Of a DNA stretch of 64,000 nucleotides, positions 1 through 11,495 are shown one piece after another. Source of the DNA: Mercenaria mercenaria (taxonomy: Eukaryota; Mollusca; Bivalvia; Venerida; Veneridae). Each line of letters begins with the position of its first letter. Position 1 is the stretch's first letter. The notes beneath the pieces are model-generated. The model had not been told where the DNA came from. It worked only from the letters and a program-made list of their open reading frames with translations, and made no database searches. A program made the translations under genes and the position numbers. The stretch covers positions 46,119,001-46,183,000 of the forward strand of contig NC_069363.1 of assembly GCF_021730395.1 (NCBI RefSeq). Reading direction: 5' to 3'.

Positions 1-2165
1 GGTTATTATAGCCCAAGGAACAAAGCAAAAAATATTGATCTCAATTACATTTCATAACACCAACTTAATGTATTGAACTTACAGAAGAAGAGGGAAGGGG
101 GTATTGAACAAATATTAATTTAATGAACGTAGATCTTATCCTATACATTGGGACCAACTCTTTATATTTCAGTATAGAAATGTATGTGTGTCTTGTATTG
201 CAGATAAAATTTTGGTAGGGGACAACTTTGTATGGAAAAGTTAACAAGTGTACTAAATTATTAAGTACAATATCAAACTATTAACAGTTAAGGGATTAAG
301 AGAATGTACTTCTATGAATTCACAGCAGTATTCAACATATTCCAGCAAAACTGACCTGTTAAAGTGCCATTATTTTCACACTCTTAAAATGCTAACTGAC
401 CCTTAGCATACTTAATTTCTAAATATGGGTGTACCCGCTCCCCCTGTGGAATCTCAGCACATTTAGATTCAGGTGTTAAATTTACCTGTTCTGGCTTGTT
501 TAATTTTTTACCAAAATCTAGCAGAAAAGATACAGGCGTGTAAGCTTTAGAACCTTCTGACAGCGGACTTGAGTTTTAAAACAGAATTTTACAAAGATAT
601 AGACATTTACCCTTTTGATAAAATGTTTCAGGAACATCTGGTACTGACCATGTGTATAAAACATTACATTGGGCATGCTACAGCCATTAGTTACCACATT
701 GTATGAGTATACTTCTTCAATATACAACAATCAGTACCTTTAGAACAGCATATGTAAAATTTCAAACTACAATGTTGGCTATTACCCTCATAGCATTTCG
801 GGCTTTATCTTCGAAATTTCGATAAACACTTGGGTCAGTATCCATCAACTACTACATAAGCTTATATATTTGTCAATGTGGGTTATTTGATCTAAAATGA
901 AAACTATATGTCCCATATTCAAATTGTTTAGTGCAAATGGTGCAGCTTCTAAACCATGTTAAATCAGTTATAATACTTTAAACGATTAGAATTAGTAATA
1001 AGAAAATATTGACAAAAGCAATGTCCATACCAAGTTTGACATTTCCTCCAGTTTGTAGCATTTTGGAATTATCACATCATTTCGTATTATCCGGATAACA
1101 AGGGTGTTAATACGCGGTGTACACCTTGAATATCGCCTTTACATCCTGTAACAAAGACTACGTTATATCATACACTGTATCTAAGGATTTCGACTCGGAG
1201 TTTAAAAGGCGTTGGAATTGTTTTCAGGTACAATCATTTTATTGTTCTTATATTACATTGGTTTTTATGAAAGGTTAAAACACATTTTTGATTATTACGT
1301 AACAAAAGAGTTAAAATCATATAAAATACCTGATTAATGTTCGAAGAATGATACATTGTAGATAAAAAGTATTCAAGTGGGATGTAGAAGGGTACAATCA
1401 TTTTGACGTTCAGTGGATATTTTCAGATAATACTAGCATCAGTATACCTCAACGTTACAGAGGTCATTTTGATCTGTGCCAACAAAGACATCTTTAATGT
1501 TCATATATGTATAACTTTAACAATTCAGCTGCGCGAAAGAAATAAATGCTGTATTTTGTCATTAATGCATGTATTTTTGGACAGAAAGTTATTGTTAATA
1601 AGAGGGTTTCTTCAAAACACAATACTTTTATAAAATTATTTTTAAAAATAAGCATCACCTATGTCATTTACAACTTCTGCAGAAAAATTTACAGCTAGAC
1701 GGAGCGTCTAATTTATGGTTTAGTTATTTGCCTTTAAAAATCAATAAAAATGATCTTTTGGCTCATGTAAAAGTTCTTTTGATTTGACTCCAGGCGTCTC
1801 TACATATCACTCAATGTGAAAATGAAACGTTTATCAAATTGCTTTTATTTGCATATTATGTTCACTGGAGGTTGACATTTATTTTACAAAAAATATACTT
1901 TAAATGGACTTATCGGACGAAACCCTGACCTTTTTTTTAAAAAAACTAGTAGCTATAGGACTAGTGTGTTTAAAAAGTTAAATAAGTGACTCATAAAATA
2001 TGTAGAAAATTTATTTCATTTTAACAAATTTAGCAATGGTTACTCAACGATAAATAGCAATACCCCTGCTGTCAAAAATAGCTGGTTAGAATTGTACACA
2101 GATTTCTGTTTAGCCGCCTTTACATCTACCGTGCCATAAACTTTATGTAATTCCTGGTGAAAATT
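1..2165. other. AT-rich stretch, nothing recognised
   Basis: I see no convincing coding region, RNA gene or named repeat here. Open frames are short, lack recognisable motifs and look like chance. A spliced exon too short to stand out cannot be excluded. Confidence 0.5.
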
Positions 2166-2169
2166 TGGT

Positions 2170-2740
2170 AAATGTTAGTACATTCTAAGAACACGCTCCA
2201 ACTGCCTTTTTCTAAATGTTAGTACATTCTAAGAACACGCTCCAACTGCCTTTTGGTAAATGCTAGTACATTCTAAGACCACGCTCCAACTGCCTTTTGG
2301 TAAATGTTTGTGTATTCTAAGAACACACCCCAACTGCCTTTGAGTAAATGTAAGTACATTCTAAGAACGCGCTTCCATCTGCCTTTTGGCAAATGTTTAT
2401 GCATTCTAAGAACACGCTACAACTGCCTTTTGGTATATGTTTGTGCATTCTAAGAACACGCTCCAACTGCCTTTTGGTAAATATGTGTGCATTCTAAGAA
2501 CACGCTCCAACTGCCTTTTGGTAAATGTTAGTACATTCTAAGAACACGCTCCAACTGCCTTTTGGTAAATGTTTGTGCATTCTAAGAACACGCCCCAACT
2601 GCCTTTCGGCAAATGTTAGTACATTCTAAGAACACTCTCCGACTGCCTTTTGGTAAATATTTGTGCATTCTAAGAATACGCTCCAACTGCTTTTTGGTAA
2701 ATGTTTTTGCATTCTAAGAACACGCTCCAATTGCCATAGA
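2170..2740. repeat. 44-bp minisatellite, about 13 copies
   Basis: A unit of 44 bp, including the core CATTCTAAGAACACGCTCCA, recurs head to tail about 13 times with scattered point differences. The period is regular and there are no unique spacers, so it is a minisatellite and not a CRISPR array. Because 44 is not a multiple of 3 it cannot code for a simple peptide repeat; the minus-strand frame near its right end is a by-product. Confidence 0.93.
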
Positions 2741-2999
2741 TAGATATAACAGTGGCCCGATGGCCAGACATTCGTGGAAAAAGAACTGTTCTCAATTTCT
2801 TTACTCGAAAATAAAATGAACAAAAATTAGAATAGAATGCCATGTCTTGAGTTCAATTAAATAAAGAAATATGATTCATCACAAAATCTTCATAATGCAT
2901 TTCAAAATGAATAATATAATCTATATGTACACTTATCTTCTTATCATAATAGGTACAATTGGGTTAAATCACTTAAAAGACACGAATAGAAAGAAAAGT

Positions 3000-3262
3000 C
3001 GCACGCGGACTCATAATCTTACCTTTTCACGCACGGACTACACCTGGGCTTCCAAGACCCGGTGCTAAATGTCGCCAACTTTGAAACATTGCTTGGGATG
3101 TAGAATAATTTCATGCAAGGAAGCCATCCAGCTGCCTCACGGAAGGTCGATGCTTCTGTCCAGGGGCCTGCTTGTTCCCGAAATAATGCCGGGGCACTTG
3201 TGGTCTTATTCCACCAACAAAAGCTTGAAAGTCGCTATAACTGTGTTGGAGTAGCATACCAA
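3000..3262 (+). mobile_element. SINE body (tRNA-Leu-derived type), plus strand
   Basis: The stretch from about 3118 carries GGAAGCCATCCAGCTG followed by ACGGAAGGTCG, the same body that appears in reverse at about 33.6-33.75 kb and, partly, at 13.36 kb. The tRNA-like head is not obvious here. From memory this body is frequent in bivalve genomes. The small open frame at 3069-3254 is part of it and is not a gene. Confidence 0.55.
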
Positions 3263-5040
3263 CGTCAGCAACCGTAGCCTACGCCGCTCGACAATACTTC
3301 ATCAGGTGATCACTCAATGAAAGATTTTTATATAAACATTTTTTTTTAAATTACAGTCAGCTCTATATAATGACTTGTTAAATTCGAAAAAGCATTTTAG
3401 TTCAGTTTTTATTCCCCCCTCTTCACCATCCCTAAATAGAATAGAAGCATCGCCTAGAACATGAATGACTAGATACGTTGCCTCCAACTCTGCTAACACA
3501 ACACTTGAAATTTTGTCAATGCCTTTAAGATTACATGTAGTTTTAATAATTTACCTACTTTAAAGGCTCATAATGCCTTTGTTTACTTTGTTTATAATGT
3601 GGCTGCCACATTTTTGTTATCAGAATAAAATATATAAATTTCTTGTTAAATTCTACTTTCAGTTATTGTTTTATCTAATATTTGTCAAAGGTTTGAACAT
3701 GTTAACATAGTAGGAAGTTCTATCAAATACATTGTTTCTGATTACCTACCTTTACGTTTCTAGCTTTATAAATTCATGTACAGTATTGAAAGTATTGCTT
3801 TTCTGTGATTATGCATTACATCTATTTCGATCGCCTTTTCAATTGTATTTAACATAAAATGCTAAGCCTAATAATACTTTAATAATAAAATCTCGAACAT
3901 TCAGCGAATTATACAATCTTCTATTTGTTTCTATTTTAAGAATACAATTGTATAATAGCTTTATTCCCTGTACAATTTTCAATATATCTTTTTCTCAAAA
4001 CTTGCATTTTGTAAGTTTGTTTGATATTGCCAAAATAACCAAAGGCTAACAAATTGAAGTTTAGAGTGAAAAGGGTTTTTTTTTTAGTCCAGTAATTGCA
4101 ATGATGTATTTATATGAAACCATTTTAGTATTTAATCAGTGAAGAAATATACATTAGAATAGAACGTAAATAAGTATTATTTTCATCTATAGTTTATTTT
4201 AAAGATTTTCTATATTTTACATGTTACAAAGAGACGTCTATCCAACAGTCACCTGTATACTTATTCAAAGTTATTATTCACATCTAAAACCAGTTTCATT
4301 TTTCATTTGAATTAAAGCGAGAAGTATAAATCTTTTTTCAGGTCCTTTCCGAATTCTGAAGTTATTCTGAAGTGTTTTCAATCACTTTTAAGCTTAAATT
4401 TTAATGTAATTTCTGTTTGTTCTGTCAAAAGTACACACCCAGTGATACTCAAAACAGCTATAAATTTCAATAATGATTTAAACGTAAGATACTTTAGTTA
4501 TACTTGCACGTGACTTTTATCTTATAAGACCAATAAAAACTTCAGGACAATAAATCTATAAGTTTGATAATGAAGAATATGGCAGGTATTACACATATTT
4601 TATACTGTAATGTCATCATACTTAGTTTAAAACTTTATTGCAGTTATATCTTAAATGACCACTGAAGAAGTCTACAAACAAGTCTCTTGTTTTCCTTGTT
4701 AAAAGCTATATATTCCGTGCCCTTGAAAAGTAAACCATCAAATATATAGAGGATATTAAAAGAGCGTCTTGTAATACTGAATTTATTAAACGAGTGGAAT
4801 AATATTTCATCGTTTTATTAAACGAGTTTAATCAGTTCAGTGTGGAATGTCACAAATGTAATAATCTTTTTATGTAAATGGGAAATGCCGAAAACTGTCC
4901 ATTCTTTCACATAATGGATAGTTTGAGGGTTTTTTTCTGATTTAAAATACGGTCTTCATAAAAAAGCCAAGACTGTCGTGATATTATATAATTTCTCTAT
5001 TATTGTCCTAATATTGTCCTCTTCAAGGCAAATACAATTC
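3263..5040. other. AT-rich stretch, nothing recognised
   Basis: No motif-bearing reading frame, RNA gene or named repeat is visible between the SINE body and the AC-rich microsatellite. Confidence 0.5.
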
Positions 5041-5047
5041 ATTGATG

Positions 5048-5140
5048 CACACGCACGCGCGCACGCCTCCCAACACACACACACGCACGCACGCACGCAC
5101 GCACACGCACACGAACACACTACCACACACACACACACAA
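5048..5140. repeat. (AC/GCAC)n microsatellite
   Basis: Alternating CA and CGCA units run for about 90 bp. Reading frames on both strands through it give His/Thr/Ala or Cys/Val runs and are artefacts of the repeat. Confidence 0.95.
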
Positions 5141-5307
5141 TAATGAAAGAAATGCTGCACATTATGTAATAGTGATGACAGAGACAGCTTCAACTGAACA
5201 AGCAAATTATATCATATCTTTTGCAATTATCCTGAACGTATTTTATATTGTTGCTTAACTCAGTGACTAAATTAACGTTGCACGTAAATAGAACTAAAAT
5301 GAGGGGT

Positions 5308-5324
5308 TTTTTTTTTGTTTTCAG
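5308..5324 (+). promoter_or_regulatory. probable 3' splice acceptor upstream of copy A
   Basis: A pyrimidine tract of T's followed by GTTTTCAG ends at 5324, some 160 bp before the conserved start at 5487. An equivalent GTTTTCAG-ATT lies ahead of copy B (ends 19045) and a T-rich tract with CAG ahead of copy C. Conservation of position suggests that the coding exon is preceded by a 5' non-coding exon. Two very short upstream open frames begin at about 5343 and 5429. Confidence 0.5.
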
Positions 5325-5453
5325 ATTGGCTATAGCATTTGGTATGGACATTCCTCATTCATTTTCTTGATTGGACAGTTTAAACGAAGTGTCGTGACGA
5401 AACAACGATAAGATTTTCAACTAAGAAGTATGAATTTTTAATTTAACGACCGA

Positions 5454-7922
5454 ATGTGTTTTCATACTGCATTTTCCTGTCATAATATGAAACTGAAAAG
5501 AATTAAGCAAAAGATGCTACTTAATAAGAAGCTTGGAATTAGTCGAAAACAGCTGTTTTATTCAATTTGCTTGTGTACTTTAATTGCATTCACTTCATTA
5601 TGTCTCACATATATCTCAGAAGACTATTCTCCTGCCATTAATGTGAAGTCTTTAAAAAACCGCGATTTTAAAGCCAATGAAGCTTCTTTAATAGTACTAG
5701 TTGTGAGCAAGCGTGATGCATTTGACCGTCGTGAGACAATACGAAGAACTTGGGCATCCGGTCATGAACATGTATATTTCGTGGTTAGTGAGCTGTACTG
5801 TCCCTATCCACCTGAAAATCGTATCATTGGTACATGTAACCGGAACAATCAACCTGCAGTGAAAGAACGCATTCAATATAACATAGACGAAGAGAGGGAA
5901 ATTACGGAGAGGCTTCGTAATGAATCAAACGTTGTGTTATTACCTATTACAGACGTCTTTGAAGAATTGCCTAACTTGATAAAAGAAAGTTACCGTTGGG
6001 CCCTTAGAAATCATAATGCGAAATGGTTATTACATGTGGACGATTCATTTAATGTTCAGGTACATACAATTAAAAACTATCTTGTATCTAATTTTGACAC
6101 AAATGAAAATATTATTATGATGTTATTAATACAATGCATATCATCGTTGAAACATACAAGTAAGCCAAATTATCTGACACCATTTAAGTGTGCGTTAAAT
6201 CATGTTGTTTCGAGAGAAATTGCTGAATACTTAGTGGATGGACTGGATGCAGTATTTGAATATAAGTACATAGAAAACTCTAGCAGCATACAAGTTTTGG
6301 ATACACCTCTGATAAAATCTGTTCATCGAGAAGAGTTTGGTATGATGACACATAATGGAGGATGCAGTAATACAGCAGCTATAGTGCTTGATTTGTGTAT
6401 TGAATATAACATGAATACTTGTTTAGACGGCACTACTTATTCACTGTCGGAAAATCCTTCCGATTACCTACATTCGGATAGATTTGACCTAATCCCAAAA
6501 ATGGTTTACGCCTATTTTTATGTTTTTAAAAAACAAGTGCCATATGCAATCCGAGATGCATATTTAGAACATATACGTGTGTGGAATAATTTCAGAGAAT
6601 ATTGTGGTATGAAAGAAATCTGGTTTGATTCAAAGGTTGCATGTAAAGAGAAAGACGGCAGTTCTGATTTCATTTCATCGTTCCATAAAACAATTGAAAA
6701 TGTAAAAGAGTTTGGATTTAATCCTAATATGTCAAGGATTCCAGTTGATAGGGATGGATTCATCAACAATGGTGCACATAGACTAGCTTCGAGTGTAGTT
6801 TTATCAAAGGAAGCAACTTTTGAACATCACAAATACAAAGAAAATAGCGGTTGGGGCTATAAACATTTTAAACGTCTAGGTCTGTCAGAAAATTCGTTTG
6901 ATCTGGTTTTGTTGGAATGGATCAAGATTCAGTTGAAACTGCCAGATTTGAATACATTAATTGATATTGTTTCGGTATTTTCAAACGATAATAGTAAAGA
7001 TGAGAGAATGCGAACGATTGTCAAAGAACGATGTTCAAAAGATAATGGTATTGTATATGAGAAATATGTAACCATTACAAGAGGAGGAGCTCGACAATTA
7101 ATTTCTCATATGTATGGACAACAGCCGTGGCTGGAAACGAAAATTGAACACATGCTGTCAAGATTCACACACTCAACATTTACTGTTTTGTTTTTATTCG
7201 TGTATACGAAAAGAAGTACTGATCTAGTTAAGTGTAAACATGAAATAAGAAAACTTTATAATGATAAAATATTCAAATCAACCGCTCATATACCAGATTC
7301 AAAAGAAGAAAATCTAATTTTAGCGGAAATGATACTTAATCCTAATTCTATCCAATTCCTCAATTACGCTCACAATGCTCCTGACTGTAAATTTATTGCA
7401 AAAGAAATAGCAAGTCGTTTTTCTACTGCACCAATAAAAACATTGCCTGGTATATATATAGGTACAGATGACGTCATGATTGACTCGGGATCAGTGCTTG
7501 GATTTTTTGAACTGCGTAGACGTACAGACGTAGACCTTTTGTTTCTAAACGGCATTGATAAATCTATTCTTGGAAATCATAATGGAATATCTATACAAGC
7601 TCATGCTTTTAAATTTAATTCCATTTCCAAGGAGCGGGCATGGGGTGAGGACCATTTTAGTACCACAGGGCCGCAAAATCAGTATGATTTATTTTATGAC
7701 CCTCAAAACTATGGCTACTGCTATGGTCTTAAATTTGTTTCATTAAAACAATTAGTGAGGTATAAAATGCATCGCAATGAACCGAACAAAGATTCCTATG
7801 ATGTCGCCCTTATAAATACACTTTTGGATACACTTAGTATTCCAAATAAATGTCCGAACCTGCACGGAAAATTACTCCATTCAGTAATTGTATATCTTAC
7901 GTATTTATTGTATGCTCGTTAA
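5454..7922 (+). CDS. copy A: type II membrane protein, GT31-like region plus nucleotidyltransferase-fold region
   Basis: The predicted protein has 822 residues. The homologous start shared with copy B is Met12 (5487), where both read MKLKR; the first 11 codons may be untranslated. A basic tail is followed by a membrane anchor at about 34-54. Residues 76-325 resemble GT31 beta-1,3-galactosyltransferases: RRETIRRTW (92-100), an N-V-V-L-L-P-I-x-D block near 159-167, a K-E-S-Y-x-W-A-L block at 177-184, and HVDDSF (194-199) where the family has a DDD or DxD metal site. Residues about 330-795 form the part shared with copy C, with NGAHR at 439-443 (ParB/sulfiredoxin-like look) and G-S-x11-D-V-D at 679-694, matching the hG[GS]-Dh[DE]h pattern of nucleotidyltransferase folds, including the LicD/fukutin kind. 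A 27-residue hydrophobic tail after residue 795 is unique to this copy. Seen: motifs and anchor. Inferred: Golgi glycan modification. A possible ATTAAA poly(A) signal is at 8303. Confidence 0.88.
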   Translation: MCFHTAFSCHNMKLKRIKQKMLLNKKLGISRKQLFYSICLCTLIAFTSLCLTYISEDYSPAINVKSLKNRDFKANEASLIVLVVSKRDAFDRRETIRRTWASGHEHVYFVVSELYCPYPPENRIIGTCNRNNQPAVKERIQYNIDEEREITERLRNESNVVLLPITDVFEELPNLIKESYRWALRNHNAKWLLHVDDSFNVQVHTIKNYLVSNFDTNENIIMMLLIQCISSLKHTSKPNYLTPFKCALNHVVSREIAEYLVDGLDAVFEYKYIENSSSIQVLDTPLIKSVHREEFGMMTHNGGCSNTAAIVLDLCIEYNMNTCLDGTTYSLSENPSDYLHSDRFDLIPKMVYAYFYVFKKQVPYAIRDAYLEHIRVWNNFREYCGMKEIWFDSKVACKEKDGSSDFISSFHKTIENVKEFGFNPNMSRIPVDRDGFINNGAHRLASSVVLSKEATFEHHKYKENSGWGYKHFKRLGLSENSFDLVLLEWIKIQLKLPDLNTLIDIVSVFSNDNSKDERMRTIVKERCSKDNGIVYEKYVTITRGGARQLISHMYGQQPWLETKIEHMLSRFTHSTFTVLFLFVYTKRSTDLVKCKHEIRKLYNDKIFKSTAHIPDSKEENLILAEMILNPNSIQFLNYAHNAPDCKFIAKEIASRFSTAPIKTLPGIYIGTDDVMIDSGSVLGFFELRRRTDVDLLFLNGIDKSILGNHNGISIQAHAFKFNSISKERAWGEDHFSTTGPQNQYDLFYDPQNYGYCYGLKFVSLKQLVRYKMHRNEPNKDSYDVALINTLLDTLSIPNKCPNLHGKLLHSVIVYLTYLLYAR

Positions 7923-8022
7923 GGTAGTTATGCACCTTCGAACCAACATTATTACAGGCACGGAAAGTAACTTTTGGAGGATCTACCGACTTTTCGCAAA
8001 CCAGCTTGACAGTTCTGTAACA

Positions 8023-8216
8023 TTAGCCCTTACCATGCTGGACACGATGCGACCAGTGTAGACCAAGATCAGCCTGCACGTCCGTGCAGTCTGATCATGG
8101 TCTGCACCGTTCGCTATTCAGTCAGTAAATTTTCAGTAAACACCCCATGATAAATGGTACTGCCCAAATTGGAAGATGGACCAGTCTATTATAGAAATTT
8201 AACATGTAAGGGTTTA
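8023..8216 (+). mobile_element. small inverted-repeat element (MITE), copy 1
   Basis: The segment begins TTAGCCCTTACC and ends GTAAGGGTTTA, an imperfect inverted repeat. It contains GACCAAGATCAGCCTGCAC and TGATCATGGTCTGCACC, which recur in reverse in the copy at 9342-9552. The shared ends and interior make it a short non-autonomous DNA element. Confidence 0.75.
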
Positions 8217-9341
8217 AAGGCTTTATTGATTTGTTTTAATAACTATTTAGGAGAACGTTTGATTTGATATTACACTCGGACAATTCAAACCAAAACCAAG
8301 AAATTAAAGTACATTTTACACAATTCCTTCCCAATCGTATATCCATAAAACAAGTATCATTGTTTACCCGGTAGGTTATCTCTCAGTACAAGTTTAACGT
8401 TTCCAAATAATCTCCATTTTCCAGTAAAGCAGCTTTTATATTAGTATACAAAAATGTACATGCACGCATCCTATCAAGGTATAGAAAGGACTTAATCAAA
8501 GAAGATACAGATTTCTGGAAGATTAATTAATTTTCATTCAGTCATATGCAGTTTACGTATTTATTGGTTCCGTCCAGTATTTGTCCTTAAAAGTGACAAA
8601 ATTATTTCTAACAGTCTGAATGTATTTTGTTTATTTGTGTATTTACATAACAGGATATTAAATCTCATCGGTCGTCATTCGTCAACTGGTTTCCTAAAAC
8701 AGGTTCTTTCCATTAATAGCTACTATTTGATCCACTTTCCATTCACAAGGTTTTTACTTGGTTTATCTTTAAATGTAGGACATTTCCATTGATATCATAC
8801 ATCGTTCTAAAATACTTTGAGGGTAGTAATAGGATATTTTCACAACATATTGACTAAAAAAATCGATTTTGGTGGTGTATTTTCATTTTCACTTTGCAGT
8901 CACATCTGACATCATTTTTTGAAAGATTTAATTGTGACTATATTTTTAATCGGATTGTTATAAATTTGTCATTATATCTAAAGTAACATACAAACAACAT
9001 ATTTCATGCAAAGATTTGATTCTGTATTTTTTAAAATAATGTAATTTCTAAAATTGTGATTGTGCCCTGAATTTTACAATAGAATAGATACATACATTTT
9101 GTATTTGACCATTAAAAAATTAAAAAGAAAAAGAAAATCCTTATACCACCCTAGGACACCTTTACTATTTTAATAGTTTATTTCTGGATCTTAGAAAAAG
9201 CCAGAATTCAAGAAAAAATTACAGACAGAAGGTCGATATCTGCACCAAACTTGATTTGCAGTTTCCTTATGTGAGCCGTTTTATTTTTTGTAATTGATTT
9301 GCTCCAATGTACATAAAAGCTGCCCACCTCACTAATCAAAT
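8217..9341. other. AT-rich stretch, nothing recognised
   Basis: This is probably 3' flank of copy A plus intergenic DNA. No motif-bearing frame is visible. Confidence 0.4.
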
Positions 9342-9552
9342 TAACCCTTACCCTGATAAATTTCTATATTGAACTTATCCATCTTTCAATTTGGATAGTA
9401 CCATTTACTGTTAAAAGGGGTGCTTACCAAAAAGATACTGACTGAATGGCGAACAGTGCAGGTCATGATCAGACTGCACGGATGTGCAGGCTGATCTTGG
9501 TCTGCACTGGTCGCAATGGCAGAAACACTTGCCGCCAGCAGGCTAGGGGTTA
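9342..9552 (-). mobile_element. small inverted-repeat element (MITE), copy 2, reversed
   Basis: It begins TAACCCTTACCC and ends TAGGGGTTA. The interior is the reverse complement of the element at 8023-8216, including GATCAGACTGCACGGATG and CAGGCTGATCTTGGTCTGCA. The minus-strand frame at 9386-9664 lies mostly within it and is not a gene. Confidence 0.75.
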
Positions 9553-9715
9553 AAAACAGCCACAAAACGCTGTATTCAGCATCATCATGAACCTCTATCA
9601 CATTTGTATTTGATTTTATTCTACTGCACACAGATATATCTGAATAGACGAAAATAAACAACATTTAATCAACCTTATCGCATGGACGCACTAAATTTCG
9701 TCTGTGATACTGTAC

Positions 9716-10145
9716 TTGTCTGCCCATTTATCATCGTAGATCAGTAATAGTGTGCACTATATTTGTATTTGTTTGTTTAATTATCACCCTACATATGTTC
9801 CTGTGTACATATTTATCATCCTACATCTGTGCTTAGTTTCTTAAATATCACCCTACCTGTGTACTTGTGTGCCTACTTATCATCCTACATATGTAGTTGC
9901 GTGATTCTTTATCATTCTAAATCATTGTTTGTACCGCCTATTTATCATTCTACATAGGTACTTGTTTACTTATTATTTATCAGCCTACATATGTATTGTT
10001 TGTCTCTTTCATCAATCAGTAGGTGTTTGTCTATTTATCATCTTACATCTGTACTTCTGTTATCCTGCATGTATGCCTATTTGTCATCCAACATTTGTAT
10101 TTGTGTTTCTATTATTTATCCTAAATCTATATTTGTGTTCAGAGT
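9716..10145. repeat. degenerate tandem repeat, unit about 40 bp
   Basis: Variants of TATTTATCATCCTACATATG followed by GTACTTGTGTG recur roughly every 35-45 bp, about ten times, with much decay. The plus-strand frames at 9929-10269 are by-products of this repeat. Confidence 0.7.
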
Positions 10146-10269
10146 GTGTACCAAAGAATATGTGATCTATTGTTTATCTACCACCACAAAGCTATTTGTT
10201 TGTCCTTTCGTCCGTCCACCAATTCGGCCAAAACATTCCAAAGGGATTATGCCTTTACATCATCAATAA

Positions 10270-10435
10270 GTTGACTACTAACATCACTGACCATGTTTAA
10301 AGCAAAAACGTGCAGTTTTCCATCTTTTTGTTAAAAGGTTGAGAAAACAAATCTCCAAGGCTATAAAAACATTTAGTGTCGGGCCAAAGGTCGGATTACC
10401 GGAAACAAAACTTTTTAGGCCTTATATGTGTTTAT
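10270..10435 (+). repeat. interspersed repeat shared with 48.24 kb
   Basis: ACATCACTGACCATGTTTAA, then a TTGAGAAAACA block and a GGGCCAAAG...GGAAACAAAACTTT block, match in the same order the segment at 48243-48415. The element family is not identified. Confidence 0.65.
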
Positions 10436-10608
10436 ACATGTTTTTGGCTCTTCCTCCATGAATGTATACCACTACTTTTGATATGGTTCACATGTAAACA
10501 ATGTGTAATGTCTAAGTATTATGCATTTTAATTGCATTTTGACGGAGATTTTATTGTGAATCGTACAATATCCATTTTGAAGTTTTAATTCTGTATTAAA
10601 GACTTATC

Positions 10609-10845
10609 TGTGGGTTTTTATATAGGCAAAGAAGGAAAATTTTAACTAGCGGAGAGAATATTCTTAAACTTTGCATGATTATAAAGAATTATATCAGAAA
10701 CAAATTTATGCAAATAAATGGGGGTCCCTATGCTACTTTTTGCATAAATTTGTTTCTAATATGATCCTCTATGATCATGCAAAGTTTAAGAAAACTCTCT
10801 CCGCTAGTTAAAATTTTCCTTCTTTGCCTACATAAAAACCCACAG
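10609..10845. repeat. long hairpin element, arms about 108 bp
   Basis: The left arm (10609-10715) is nearly the reverse complement of the right arm (10738-10845): CTGTGGGTTTTTAT opens and ATAAAAACCCACAG closes. The arms share AACTAGCGGAGAG/CTCTCCGCTAGTT and TTTGCATGAT/ATCATGCAAA, leaving a loop of about 22 bp. It is a foldback-type MITE or hairpin repeat. Confidence 0.9.
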
Positions 10846-11355
10846 CTACATCTTTAAATATATGTTCATCTAGTATCTCATTTTTCATTTAAGAAAGGTT
10901 TTCTTGATTATTTTATTAGTAAAATTAATAATTAATGTAACTTTTTAATGTTTTTATATTCATACAGAGTGAGACTATAAACATATCTTTTACTGTGACA
11001 TCAAAAATAAAGATCCAAAACTTCTTTACAGCTTTGTTTTGCTTTTAGGTTGAGTTAAAACTTGACTTTTATTACTTTTGATGTTTATGTTTACTGATAT
11101 GTACAATACATATTCACTATAATAATGTTGTAAAAATTACTTGAAGTTGTCGTAGGAAGAATACCGAGTATTTGCATGAAAAGCATTTGCGACAAAACGT
11201 TTTGGACTTAGATAAAATGTAATGTGTAGAATATGCACATCATATTATTTTGTTTGTCAAGCCCTCTGTCTCTTCACCCGTCTGTCTCAAAACATAAATC
11301 CTGCGTTAAGTAGTTGAATATTTTTCATAAATCCTGACACTTATAGATGATTTGA

Positions 11356-11495
11356 GCCGCGCCATGAGAAAACCAACATAGTGGCTTTTGTGCAGTCTGG
11401 TCAGGATCCATGCTGTTCGCTTTCAAAGCCTGCGCAGTCTGGTCTGGATCCATGCTGGTCGCAAAGCCACTATGTTGGTTTTCTCATGGCGCGGC
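11356..11495. mobile_element. 140-bp MITE with about 33-bp perfect TIRs
   Basis: It opens GCCGCGCCATGAGAAAACC and closes with the exact reverse complement; the match extends through AACATAGTGGCTTT. The core holds two copies of a CAGTCTGGTC-GGATCCATGCTG motif. Confidence 0.9.

Noticed and set aside
2170-2740. CRISPR-like regular repeat
   Set aside because: Units are contiguous without unique spacers, and the DNA is eukaryotic in character; it is a minisatellite.
4956-5205. His/Thr-rich and Cys/Val-rich reading frames
   Set aside because: They are an AC microsatellite read in several frames.
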